Positions 1 through 7,158 of a stretch of 64,000 nucleotides of DNA are shown in pieces (position 1 is the stretch's first letter; every line of letters begins with the position of its first letter). The notes under the pieces were generated by a model, which was not told the origin of the DNA, did no database searches, and saw only the letters and a program-made list of their open reading frames with translations. Origin of the DNA: Aliiroseovarius sediminilitoris. Lineage in GTDB: Bacteria; Pseudomonadota; Alphaproteobacteria; Rhodobacterales; Rhodobacteraceae. The stretch covers positions 1,116,001 through 1,180,000 of the forward strand of contig NZ_FOJB01000001.1 in NCBI RefSeq assembly GCF_900109955.1, in the 5' to 3' direction. The position numbers were made by a program, and so were the translations under genes.

Positions 1-229
1 GACAGAATGCTTCCTGTGAGGTGTCGATACCCGGTTCGTAACAATTGTATGGATTTGCCACGTTTTCGGTGGCCGCTCGTCCTCGTAGTTGGGCTATAAA
101 CTGATCAACACTCATTGAGTTTGTTTGGCATGTGCCGGATCAGATTTAAAGAGGGATCGAACGGCAGCTTTGGCGAAGCTCCGCCACAGCATGCTTGCCT
201 GTGACTAAGGTCTGGTTTGGCCGAAATAC

Positions 230-1228
230 CTATTCCAGCCGCTTTGTCCGTTCAGCCACCCTCTGAACCATCGAAACAGTCGCACCGCCTGCCTGCCGTA
301 TCCCAGCTCCCGCAATTTCAGCGTTCGACCTGGTCCCAAACCGCGCCCTCGCTCGCGAGCCCTTGGTGCCGATCAACCCTTTTGCGAAACCGCCAGGGCC
401 TGGAATGCTCGGCGGTCCGGCCATCATGAAGTTGCCTGAAATAGAACGCACGATCAGAGGGGTGGCGATGATCATGCCGCCCGCGAGGAACATCATCATG
501 AAGAAGGGCACCAGCGCGCCGATATTGCTCGCTCCGGAGGGATCTCCGAGTTCGGTCATGAGCGAGCGCGACATGCCCACAACGGTGGAAAACACGCCCG
601 CGATCACGAGGGGGTAGAGCGCGTAGGATACTGTGCTGGACAGCCAACGGTGGAAATAGTCCTTGCTGACATCGAACAGTGAAAGTGCGATCATGATTGG
701 GGCGATGCCGATCATGAAGGCCAGCATGATCTTCGCGAAAACTAGGACAAGGCCGCAGAGCGCGCCGATGACGCCTAGGAGGAATGCACCGATTGCGCCG
801 ATGAGGGCTCCGGCCATCCAATGCATGTTGTCACCGGCCGCGTTCAGGTAGTCGCCAAATTCTTCGATGAGGTCATCAAAGGCGCTAGCAAAATAGGCCG
901 CGCCAGCCCCGCCACCACCAAGCCCCGCCACCATGCCGCCCGCGAGTTGGTCGAGCCCATCGATCAGCGCGCTAGCCACGGCGTTGAATTGGATCCAGTT
1001 CATGGCAAACAGCGAGATGAGCATGAGTTTGAGCGCGAACCAGAAGGCGGTCCGCCCGTCCATGGATTTGTACTGAAACACCATATTGATGAACACGCCG
1101 ATCACGGCGAGCGTCGAAGCGACAGCGATGACGCCGCCAAGCTGACTGGCGACGTTGCCAAAAGTGGTTTGGGCTGCGTCGTCCAGAAAGTTGTCGGTTG
1201 TCTCGACCATCCAGGTGACGACGCCCAT
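230..1228 (-). CDS. virB6: VirB6-type T4SS inner-membrane channel protein
   Basis: This is a VirB6/TrbL-like polytopic inner-membrane protein that helps form the translocation channel of a type IV secretion system. The 332-residue product has a long hydrophilic N-terminal start, then at least five hydrophobic segments (near residues 30-50, 60-80, 138-170, 172-188, 200-220 and 240-262) and a Gly-rich stretch around residues 95-105, followed by a basic cytoplasmic tail from about residue 275. It is the last virB gene in the window, 9 bp downstream of the DUF4177 gene and read in the same direction. The assignment rests on topology and on its place after virB11, because VirB6 proteins share little sequence. 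Nothing convincing lies between its stop and the left edge of the window. Confidence 0.85.
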   Translation of the reverse strand: MGVVTWMVETTDNFLDDAAQTTFGNVASQLGGVIAVASTLAVIGVFINMVFQYKSMDGRTAFWFALKLMLISLFAMNWIQFNAVASALIDGLDQLAGGMVAGLGGGGAGAAYFASAFDDLIEEFGDYLNAAGDNMHWMAGALIGAIGAFLLGVIGALCGLVLVFAKIMLAFMIGIAPIMIALSLFDVSKDYFHRWLSSTVSYALYPLVIAGVFSTVVGMSRSLMTELGDPSGASNIGALVPFFMMMFLAGGMIIATPLIVRSISGNFMMAGPPSIPGPGGFAKGLIGTKGSRARARFGTRSNAEIAGAGIRQAGGATVSMVQRVAERTKRLE

Positions 1229-1237
1229 TGGGTGCTC

Positions 1238-1429
1238 CTATGCTTTTTCGGTTGGTTTGACACGCCAGATGTCACGCTTCAGGAAGGCCTTCAGGATGTG
1301 CTCGCCATCGAAATCCGGCACGACCGAGACGAGCTCCCAGCCATCCTGACCAAGAGCAGTCAGTTGCGCCTCGATCTTTGGAGACTTTGTCTTGGCGGTG
1401 TTGAGCTGTTCAATCTTGTATTCAAACAT
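1238..1429 (-). CDS. small DUF4177-family protein inside the virB operon
   Basis: This gene encodes a 63-residue soluble protein resembling DUF4177. The typical features are an N-terminal YKIEQL-like strand, a central Leu-Gly-x-Asp-Gly-Trp-Glu-Leu-Val segment near residues 24-34 and a C-terminal strand ending Phe-Leu-Lys-Arg. I chose the ATG at 1429 because it overlaps the virB11 stop codon, the usual coupled arrangement in this operon, and because an upstream in-frame extension would run into virB11. The family has no established function. Its position between virB11 and virB6 suggests a T4SS-associated accessory role, which is inference only. Confidence 0.7.
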   Translation of the reverse strand: MFEYKIEQLNTAKTKSPKIEAQLTALGQDGWELVSVVPDFDGEHILKAFLKRDIWRVKPTEKA

Positions 1430-2417
1430 GAGCTGTTTCCTTTGAATGGGCCGGATCAATCGGCAGGTAAAATTCGGTAATGCCGCGCGCACCTTCATGG
1501 CGACCGGCTTGAATGATCACATCGATGGACCGGGTGATGTAGTCGTTCATGTCTTGATAGGTCATGGGCACATCGGTTTTCAGGGCGGCGATGGCGAGGC
1601 GCTGGACCGCTAGTTGAGGCGTCTCGGCGTGTAGCGTGGTTAGTGAGCCACCATGGCCGGTGTTAATGGCCTCGAGGAAGGTCATGGCCTCCTTGCCACG
1701 TACTTCGCCCAAGACGATGCGGTCAGGTCGCATGCGCAGAGTCGAGGTCAGCAGGACATCAGCGCTGCGGGTAGCTTCATCGCGGTCAGACATCAGTGTG
1801 ACAACGTTGGGCTGCCTCGGACGCAGTTCAGCGGCTTCTTCGATGGTGATGATGCGCTCGTCAGCGGGCACGAATGAGAGGATCTTGCGCGCAGTAACGG
1901 TTTTGCCCGTCGAGGTGCCGCCGGACACGATCATGTTGAGCTTGTGTGTGACGCAGAACTTGATCGCGGCGTCGATCTGACCGGTGGCCACGACATCTCT
2001 TAGCTCGGCATTGCGCCTGCGTCTTGCACCTTCATTGCTGCGCTCTTTTCCGAACAGGTAGGACAGTTTGATCTGGTCCAATGGCAGGTCGGCGAAGAAC
2101 CGCAAGGAAATCGCGTAACCGCCATCAACGGCGGGAGGCTGGATGACCTGAGCGCGGATCGGGCGGTCACGGTAGATGATGCTGACTGACACAATGGGCT
2201 TGGTTCGGCTGAGCGTGGTGTTCGCGGCGGAAGCAATCTGATTGCCAAGGTCTTTGATTTCATTGGGTGAGAGCTGTCGATTGACGCGCCGCATAAAGCG
2301 ATCCCCCTGAAATTCCGCCCACAGCGTGCCGTCGGGGTTGATACAAAGCTCGATCAGCTTGGGATCACGCGCCTCGGGGATCTTGTCCATCGAGCTTTGC
2401 AGATAGCTGGCGGCCAT
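1422..2417 (-). CDS. virB11: VirB11 T4SS hexameric ATPase
   Basis: VirB11 is a cytoplasmic hexameric traffic ATPase that powers pilus assembly and substrate transfer. The 331-residue protein has an N-terminal domain of about 140 residues. A Walker A motif GGTSTGKT follows near residues 164-171, then an acidic Asp-box/Walker B region with IITIEEAAEL, and the GEVRGKEA and TGHGGSLTTLHA motifs typical of the VirB11/PulE family. It starts 2 bp after virB10 and its end overlaps the DUF4177 start, so it is translated as part of the virB operon. All ATPase motifs are intact, so I expect an active enzyme. Confidence 0.96.
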   Translation of the reverse strand: MAASYLQSSMDKIPEARDPKLIELCINPDGTLWAEFQGDRFMRRVNRQLSPNEIKDLGNQIASAANTTLSRTKPIVSVSIIYRDRPIRAQVIQPPAVDGGYAISLRFFADLPLDQIKLSYLFGKERSNEGARRRRNAELRDVVATGQIDAAIKFCVTHKLNMIVSGGTSTGKTVTARKILSFVPADERIITIEEAAELRPRQPNVVTLMSDRDEATRSADVLLTSTLRMRPDRIVLGEVRGKEAMTFLEAINTGHGGSLTTLHAETPQLAVQRLAIAALKTDVPMTYQDMNDYITRSIDVIIQAGRHEGARGITEFYLPIDPAHSKETAHV

Positions 2418-2419
2418 GG

Positions 2420-3736
2420 TCAGAAAATCTCCAGATCACGGTCGACCATCACGGTGACGCGGGCACCTTGATCGACATAGATCACGGGCGAGACGGAGAG
2501 ATATTCGCCAATCACGCTTTGCGCGCTGTCCTGGAGGTCTTCGCCAATTCCTTCGAGCACATCTGAGGTGATCTCATCTTCAGTGTTTTGCGCAGCCACT
2601 GCGGGCAAGGCTCCGATCAGAGATATCAGAGCAGCGGACCCGAACCGCGTGCCGAAACGACTGTCAACAAATCCAGTTGTGCCGGACCGCCCCAGTTCAT
2701 CGCCACCGAAGGCGCTGATTTCGACGGTCTGGTTGCTGGGAAGAATGATCCGATCCCAGGCGATGGTCACGCGCTGTTGCGCGATATCGAGGCCAGATTG
2801 ATACCGCCCGATCAGACGCGCGCCACGCGGGACCAGAACCCGTGAGCCATCATAGGCGTGGACATCTTCAGACACCATCGCGCGGACCTGACCGGCGAGC
2901 GAGCTGTCTATTGCGGTCTCCAGCACGGCCTGGATCATCGTGCCCTGAACAACGGTGTTTGACGGGTTCACGATCAACTGGGCTTGCGTCACCTCAGCAG
3001 GTTCAGCGCCGTTGCGAACAAAATCTGTGTCGCCATCAAGCCGTCGCTGCTGCGCGGTGGTTTCATTGTTGCCGCCTCCGGTGCCGCCAAAGGCGATGAT
3101 TGGGCTGGCGATGCGGGCTTGGAGTTCCTCAAGTTCTGCTTGCCGCCGCCGCTCGAGGTCCTGAAGGCGCAGTTCTTCGGCCGTGGGACCAGTTGGTGCG
3201 GGCGTGCGCGGGGTTTCCAGGCGCGCAAGCTCCAGATCATTCTGCAGTCGCTGGATTTGCCGGGCACGTTCCTCCAACTCCTCGCGCAAGGCGGCTTGCG
3301 TTGCTGCTGCCTCGCTGCGCAGGGCATCGATCTCTGCGCCTAAGGTATCAAGCGCCTCCGTGTCGACAGCAGGGGCCTCAGGTGCTGGCGCGTTGCGCAG
3401 CGCTTCAAGCTCGGATTGCATAGCGTCCATTTGCGCGCGCAGCTCTTCTGTCTCGCTGTCTGGTTCTGACACCGCTGGCGGCGGAGAAGTGTCAATTGGC
3501 GCAGGGGTTGGCTCGAGCGCACCAAACCCCGGACCCGCCGCTTGGAATTCATCCGGTGAGGCGGTTTCAAGGGCGTCCTGTTCAGAGCCACCGGAAAACA
3601 GCAGTAACAGGCTGCCGAGGGCTACGATGCCCCCGATGGCGAGGGCAATAGTCAGAAATGACGGACTCTTGGGGATCTTTTGTGTAGCCCCTTCAATTGC
3701 TTCTAGGCGTTTCTTCAACTCAGCCGTTTCACTCAT
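2420..3736 (-). CDS. virB10: VirB10 T4SS scaffold protein spanning both membranes
   Basis: VirB10/TrbI-family protein that links the inner-membrane ATPases to the outer-membrane pore. The 438-residue product begins with a short cytoplasmic region, has one transmembrane helix near residues 27-48 and then a Pro-rich periplasmic segment. A long Glu/Ala/Leu-rich coiled coil follows at about residues 90-205. The conserved TrbI domain, from about residue 235 to the end, includes the motifs VVQGTMIQAVLETAI, SRVLVPRGARLIGRYQSG and VTIAWDRIILPSN. Its start overlaps the end of virB9 by 8 bp. The coiled coil is long but within the range of the family. Confidence 0.95.
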   Translation of the reverse strand: MSETAELKKRLEAIEGATQKIPKSPSFLTIALAIGGIVALGSLLLLFSGGSEQDALETASPDEFQAAGPGFGALEPTPAPIDTSPPPAVSEPDSETEELRAQMDAMQSELEALRNAPAPEAPAVDTEALDTLGAEIDALRSEAAATQAALREELEERARQIQRLQNDLELARLETPRTPAPTGPTAEELRLQDLERRRQAELEELQARIASPIIAFGGTGGGNNETTAQQRRLDGDTDFVRNGAEPAEVTQAQLIVNPSNTVVQGTMIQAVLETAIDSSLAGQVRAMVSEDVHAYDGSRVLVPRGARLIGRYQSGLDIAQQRVTIAWDRIILPSNQTVEISAFGGDELGRSGTTGFVDSRFGTRFGSAALISLIGALPAVAAQNTEDEITSDVLEGIGEDLQDSAQSVIGEYLSVSPVIYVDQGARVTVMVDRDLEIF

Positions 3737-4424
3737 TGTGATTTGCCTCGCTCATCTCCTGCACGCAAATCTCGTCCTCGCCGAGCCTGAGAACCCATCG
3801 ATCGCTGACACCTGACACGCGGATCACGCCGTCTGGCCGCGCGAGCGCATTCACGCTCCGCTCATTGCCCCCAGACCATCGAAAGATCGCGGGAAGCGGT
3901 GCGTCCGCGGCAAAACGGAAATAGGTGAATGTGCCGTCATCCCAAATCTCGCGCGGCGTTATCTCGGATCGCGCGCTGACGCCGTAGGCGTGGTTTGCTG
4001 GCTGGTTTGTCGTAACCCGCGATTGCCGTGGTGCCGCTTCTGGATAGGTGAAACGAATGACATAGAAGGTCGGTGAGCTCGCTTCGGTCACGTTGAAATA
4101 ATAGCTGCGCCGGTTGGTGTAGACGGTGATGTTTGTATGCGCGCCGCGCGTGACCGGCTTGATCGCAAAGGCCTGCCCACCGGGCACGCCGTCCAAAAGG
4201 AACCCTTCAGTGTCGCCTGCAATGATCGAGCGGATGGTCTCGCCTTGGCCAAATTCTATGCTGGTCACATGTGTTTGGCTGGTGCGGATGCGGTAGACCT
4301 GCCCATCCTGATAGGTGGCCAGCCGGACGCGGGCATCATAAGGACCTTGGCGCGGCTGGGTTTCGGCAAAGGCGGTGCCAGCAAGCGGAACAAGGAAGGC
4401 GAGGATCAGGAACAGGCGGCGCAT
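3729..4424 (-). CDS. virB9: VirB9 T4SS outer-membrane complex protein
   Basis: VirB9/TrbG-family periplasmic protein that forms the outer-membrane core complex with VirB7 and VirB10. The 231-residue product starts with a clear signal peptide (MRRLFLILAFLVPLAGTAFA). The N-terminal domain follows with the RIRTSQTHVTSIEF and HTNITVYTNRRSYYF patterns. The C-terminal domain has the Asp-Asp-Gly-x-Phe-Thr-Tyr-Phe-Arg-Phe motif and ends with RWVLRLGEDEICVQE. The last two features are hallmarks of the family. It lies 3 bp after virB8 and overlaps virB10. Confidence 0.95.
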   Translation of the reverse strand: MRRLFLILAFLVPLAGTAFAETQPRQGPYDARVRLATYQDGQVYRIRTSQTHVTSIEFGQGETIRSIIAGDTEGFLLDGVPGGQAFAIKPVTRGAHTNITVYTNRRSYYFNVTEASSPTFYVIRFTYPEAAPRQSRVTTNQPANHAYGVSARSEITPREIWDDGTFTYFRFAADAPLPAIFRWSGGNERSVNALARPDGVIRVSGVSDRWVLRLGEDEICVQEMSEANHNE

Positions 4425-4427
4425 TGG

Positions 4428-5078
4428 TTACTCCAAACGATCCGAGCGGATCGCGTATTCGGTGACAGTGAAGCCGAAGGGGTTCTGCCAGACATCATCG
4501 ATCGACCGGCTATTCTCGGGCCGAAACTCAAACATCAGCGTTGCGGTGAAGAGCCCGTTTTGCGTGCCGCGTGGCGAGTTGAGCCGCTTGCGAAGGCGCA
4601 CCTGGGCACGGTTGGCGCTGATGTGGGTGATCGACAGAACCTCGACATCAAGCCGGGCATCTGTGCCGTAGCTGTCGGGCGGATAGGCTTCGTGGCCACT
4701 TGTCCAAAGCGCGCGCAGCCCTGCGGCGGCCGCGCCGTCCGACTGGTCCAGGACCCGCCGCACACGCACATCGTTGTCGAGCTGATTGTACGTCTCTCGA
4801 TCAATGACATAGCGATAGACCTGTGCCTCAATGATAGCGGGGCGTTCCGTGAGTGAGACCGCTTCAACCACGGCATTGGGGAGGGCCATGCCGGTTTCGC
4901 TATCAAAGGGCACGATCATGGGTGGCGGGTCCACGTCGAGCAGGGCCGCAAGGGCGGCGGCGAGGCAACCTGCCATGCCAAACGCCATGCCTGTCAGCCC
5001 CAGTTTCTGCCACATGAGCTCGCGTCGTCGTGCGCCGTAGACGAGTTCTTCTTCGATGATTTCTGCCTCGCTGTTCAT
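4428..5078 (-). CDS. virB8: VirB8 T4SS assembly factor
   Basis: VirB8-family bitopic inner-membrane protein and assembly factor of the T4SS. I start it at the ATG at 5078 (216 residues), 4 bp after the virB5 stop, because the upstream in-frame extension lies inside virB5. The protein has a short cytoplasmic N-terminus and one transmembrane helix around residues 27-50. The periplasmic domain contains ERPAIIEAQVYRYVIDRETYN, followed by the strand pattern ARLDVEVLSITHISANRAQVRLRK, which fits the NTF2-like VirB8 fold. It is coupled to virB9 by a gap of only 3 bp. Confidence 0.92.
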   Translation of the reverse strand: MNSEAEIIEEELVYGARRRELMWQKLGLTGMAFGMAGCLAAALAALLDVDPPPMIVPFDSETGMALPNAVVEAVSLTERPAIIEAQVYRYVIDRETYNQLDNDVRVRRVLDQSDGAAAAGLRALWTSGHEAYPPDSYGTDARLDVEVLSITHISANRAQVRLRKRLNSPRGTQNGLFTATLMFEFRPENSRSIDDVWQNPFGFTVTEYAIRSDRLE

Positions 5079-5082
5079 AAGG

Positions 5083-5862
5083 TCATTCCGCGCGCAGGTC
5101 TGGCAGGGTGAAATCCATGTAGCGACGTTCTTCGGCCAGCGTGGCGGCATCAACCACGCCGGATTGGCCCGCGCCGACGGTCTGAATTGCTTCGAGTTCC
5201 CACATGCGCGTCATGGCGATCGCGAGTTCAGCTGTGACGCGGGTGTTGTGATCGACGGCTTCCTTGAGCGTTTCCATATCGGGGATCAGTGAAACCAGCT
5301 GTTCGACCCGTTCGAGGGATTGCGCAGCTTCGTCATAGCTGTTCTCAGCCGCTGCCGACATCACCGCCCCGGTACCCGCCTGGCTGGCGATGCGTTCCGC
5401 GCCTGGATTGCCGCTGCTGGCCATGTCGGACAGGCTGTCTTGGTCAAAACCTGCATCTTCGAGCGCCTGTGTCATGCGGCCTTCCATCTGAGGGGCTGCG
5501 TTGCCGATCAGGCCGCTGAAATCACCGCTTTGGATTTGGCGGATGGTGCCAAGAAGATCGCCGAACTCTTGGTCTAGAAGCCCATCGAGATCACCGCCCA
5601 TGGCCATCTCGATGATATCCGTTGCGCCGGTCAGGGCAGCGTAGGTCTCATTGAGCGTGTCGAGTTGCTGCTGCACCAGATCGAGCTGTTCGAGAAGCGT
5701 GTCGAGCTGGTCGGTCTGGATCCCGAAATCCTCCAGCATCTGCTGCAGCTGACGAATTTCCTGCGCGATGTTGCGCGTGTCGACCGTCGGAACGCCTTGG
5801 GCAGACACAGGTGAAGCAACCAGCAACGTGCAAGTGGCAACGGTGGATAGAAAGCGGATCAT
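5083..5862 (-). CDS. virB5: VirB5-type minor pilin/adhesin
   Basis: VirB5/TrbJ-like protein, a minor component at the pilus tip. The 259-residue precursor has a signal peptide ending near VSAQG and then long amphipathic helices rich in Gln, Leu and Asp (about residues 30-75). A Gly/Met-rich middle and a C-terminal helical segment with TAELAIAMTRMWELEAIQ follow. The start codon overlaps the stop of the upstream gene (ATGA). The mature N-terminus (AQGVPT) and the C-terminal pattern are shared with the preceding transglycosylase-containing gene, so the two look like tandem paralogues. Its place before virB8 supports the call. Confidence 0.85.
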   Translation of the reverse strand: MIRFLSTVATCTLLVASPVSAQGVPTVDTRNIAQEIRQLQQMLEDFGIQTDQLDTLLEQLDLVQQQLDTLNETYAALTGATDIIEMAMGGDLDGLLDQEFGDLLGTIRQIQSGDFSGLIGNAAPQMEGRMTQALEDAGFDQDSLSDMASSGNPGAERIASQAGTGAVMSAAAENSYDEAAQSLERVEQLVSLIPDMETLKEAVDHNTRVTAELAIAMTRMWELEAIQTVGAGQSGVVDAATLAEERRYMDFTLPDLRAE

Positions 5863-7007
5863 CGGAGTGCCTCCAGATCGAATTGCATGAAGTCTTGTTC
5901 TCGCGCCTGAGCGGCCGCCATGGCCAGTTCTGCGGCGCTAAGCCGACGGGTATGGGCGGCCTTGAGGCGCGTGCGAATTGCGATCAGTCGAGCGAGCTCG
6001 GCCCGCGCGTAGGTGTTGAGCGACATGGCCGCGTGAATGTCATCTGTCTCGCCAATGCGGGTGATGATGTCCTGCACCCGAAGCGCGGCCGCTTGAACTG
6101 AGACCAATGAGTAGTCGCCATATACCCCCGCGCCGAAGGAGGTCAGGCTCATGGTGGAGTTGGCAAGCAGAACGGGATCAATCGTGCCAAGCGCATCAAC
6201 GCCACCGACGCGGGCAAGGTAGAGATTGTAGCGCTCAGGTATGACCTGAACGTAGTGTTGGGTCTCAGCAAATGGCGGCACGCCGCTGTAGCGCTGCACA
6301 TTGCCGGGACCGGCATTGTAGGCCGCCAGACCGTGAATGATGTTACCATCAAACATGGCCAGCATCTGCGCCAGATAGCGCGCGCCACCGGTGACCTGGA
6401 TGTAGGGGTTTTCGTAGTAGGCTGGATAGATCCCGAGATCCTGCGCTGTGCCGGGCATAATCTGGGTCAGGCCAAAAGCGCCGACAGGGGAGCGCGCGCC
6501 GATGGTGAAGCGGCTTTCCTGCCAGATCAGCGCCTGCAACAGGCAGCGCCATTGCTTAGGCGACAGACCCGCCGCGCGCACGCCAGACATATGGTGCGTT
6601 TCCTGAGCGGCGCGAATAATCAGCTGTTCGATGGAGCCGGAGGCATCGCCGAACATCTGAGCTGCGCCGGGGTTCGGGTCGTCAGTGCCATAGAGCACTT
6701 CAGCCGCTCTTTCCGGCGAAGACCCTGCCTCCAAGCTTGCGACCAGTGCGCCAGAGTTCCCGCTGGCAAGTGTTGAAACATCGAGGATGTCTTCCAGCGC
6801 TTGAAGTTGCTCTTGCTCGAGCTCCTCTAGTTCTTCCTCTTTGGTCAGCCGATCCCACTGCAGCGCCAGATCTTGTTCGCCCTGCTGCAGCACGCGCTCG
6901 CGCTGCAGGAACATGCCCGCATCAAAGGTTGGCACACCTTGGGCAAAGGCCATTGGCGCGGCCAGCGAAACCAAGCCCGCAAGGATATGTGGGCGGAAGC
7001 TATTCAC
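5859..7007 (-). CDS. VirB5-like protein with an inserted lytic transglycosylase domain
   Basis: This 382-residue exported protein combines VirB5-like ends with a soluble lytic transglycosylase (SLT) core. After a signal peptide the mature start AQGVPT and a Gln/Glu/Leu-rich helical region match the next gene, virB5. The SLT domain at about residues 140-270 contains WQESRFTIGARSPVGAFGLT, QIMPGTAQDLG and the AAYNAGPGNVQRY motif, so the catalytic Glu is present. The C-terminus returns to a VirB5-like helical end (AREQDFMQFDLEALR). It presumably cuts peptidoglycan while attached to the pilus apparatus. I chose the GTG at 7007, which overlaps the lipoprotein stop; a TTG at 7067 is possible. A second transglycosylase, virB1, lies at the operon start. 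Confidence 0.85.
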   Translation of the reverse strand: MNSFRPHILAGLVSLAAPMAFAQGVPTFDAGMFLQRERVLQQGEQDLALQWDRLTKEEELEELEQEQLQALEDILDVSTLASGNSGALVASLEAGSSPERAAEVLYGTDDPNPGAAQMFGDASGSIEQLIIRAAQETHHMSGVRAAGLSPKQWRCLLQALIWQESRFTIGARSPVGAFGLTQIMPGTAQDLGIYPAYYENPYIQVTGGARYLAQMLAMFDGNIIHGLAAYNAGPGNVQRYSGVPPFAETQHYVQVIPERYNLYLARVGGVDALGTIDPVLLANSTMSLTSFGAGVYGDYSLVSVQAAALRVQDIITRIGETDDIHAAMSLNTYARAELARLIAIRTRLKAAHTRRLSAAELAMAAAQAREQDFMQFDLEALR

Positions 7008-7158
7008 CCAGGCTACCAATCGGTCCGAGCAGCTCAAAATTACAGTCGCTGCGGCTGACCTCAGCAAACGAGTTGAAGCACTCTGCCTCTGACGGCCGGT
7101 ACTCCGCGCAGGCTGTCAGGGTCAAAAGGGTGAGGGTCAGCACGCAAAGTCTACGCAT
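7000..7158 (-). CDS. small lipoprotein in the VirB7 position
   Basis: This gene encodes a 52-residue lipoprotein precursor. The N-terminus MRRLCVLTLTLLTLTAC is a type II signal peptide with a lipobox (Leu-Thr-Ala-Cys) at residues 14-17. The mature peptide has two further Cys residues and the end ELLGPIGSLGE. The start ATG at 7158 overlaps the virB4 stop by 8 bp, and the stop overlaps the next gene. VirB7 proteins are short outer-membrane lipoproteins that bind VirB9, so size, lipobox and location make this the VirB7 candidate. Sequence identity to VirB7 cannot be claimed. Confidence 0.75.
   Translation of the reverse strand: MRRLCVLTLTLLTLTACAEYRPSEAECFNSFAEVSRSDCNFELLGPIGSLGE

Noticed and set aside
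217-429. A 70-codon rightward frame over the end of virB6
   Set aside because: It is antisense to a well-supported gene, with no start signal or similarity.
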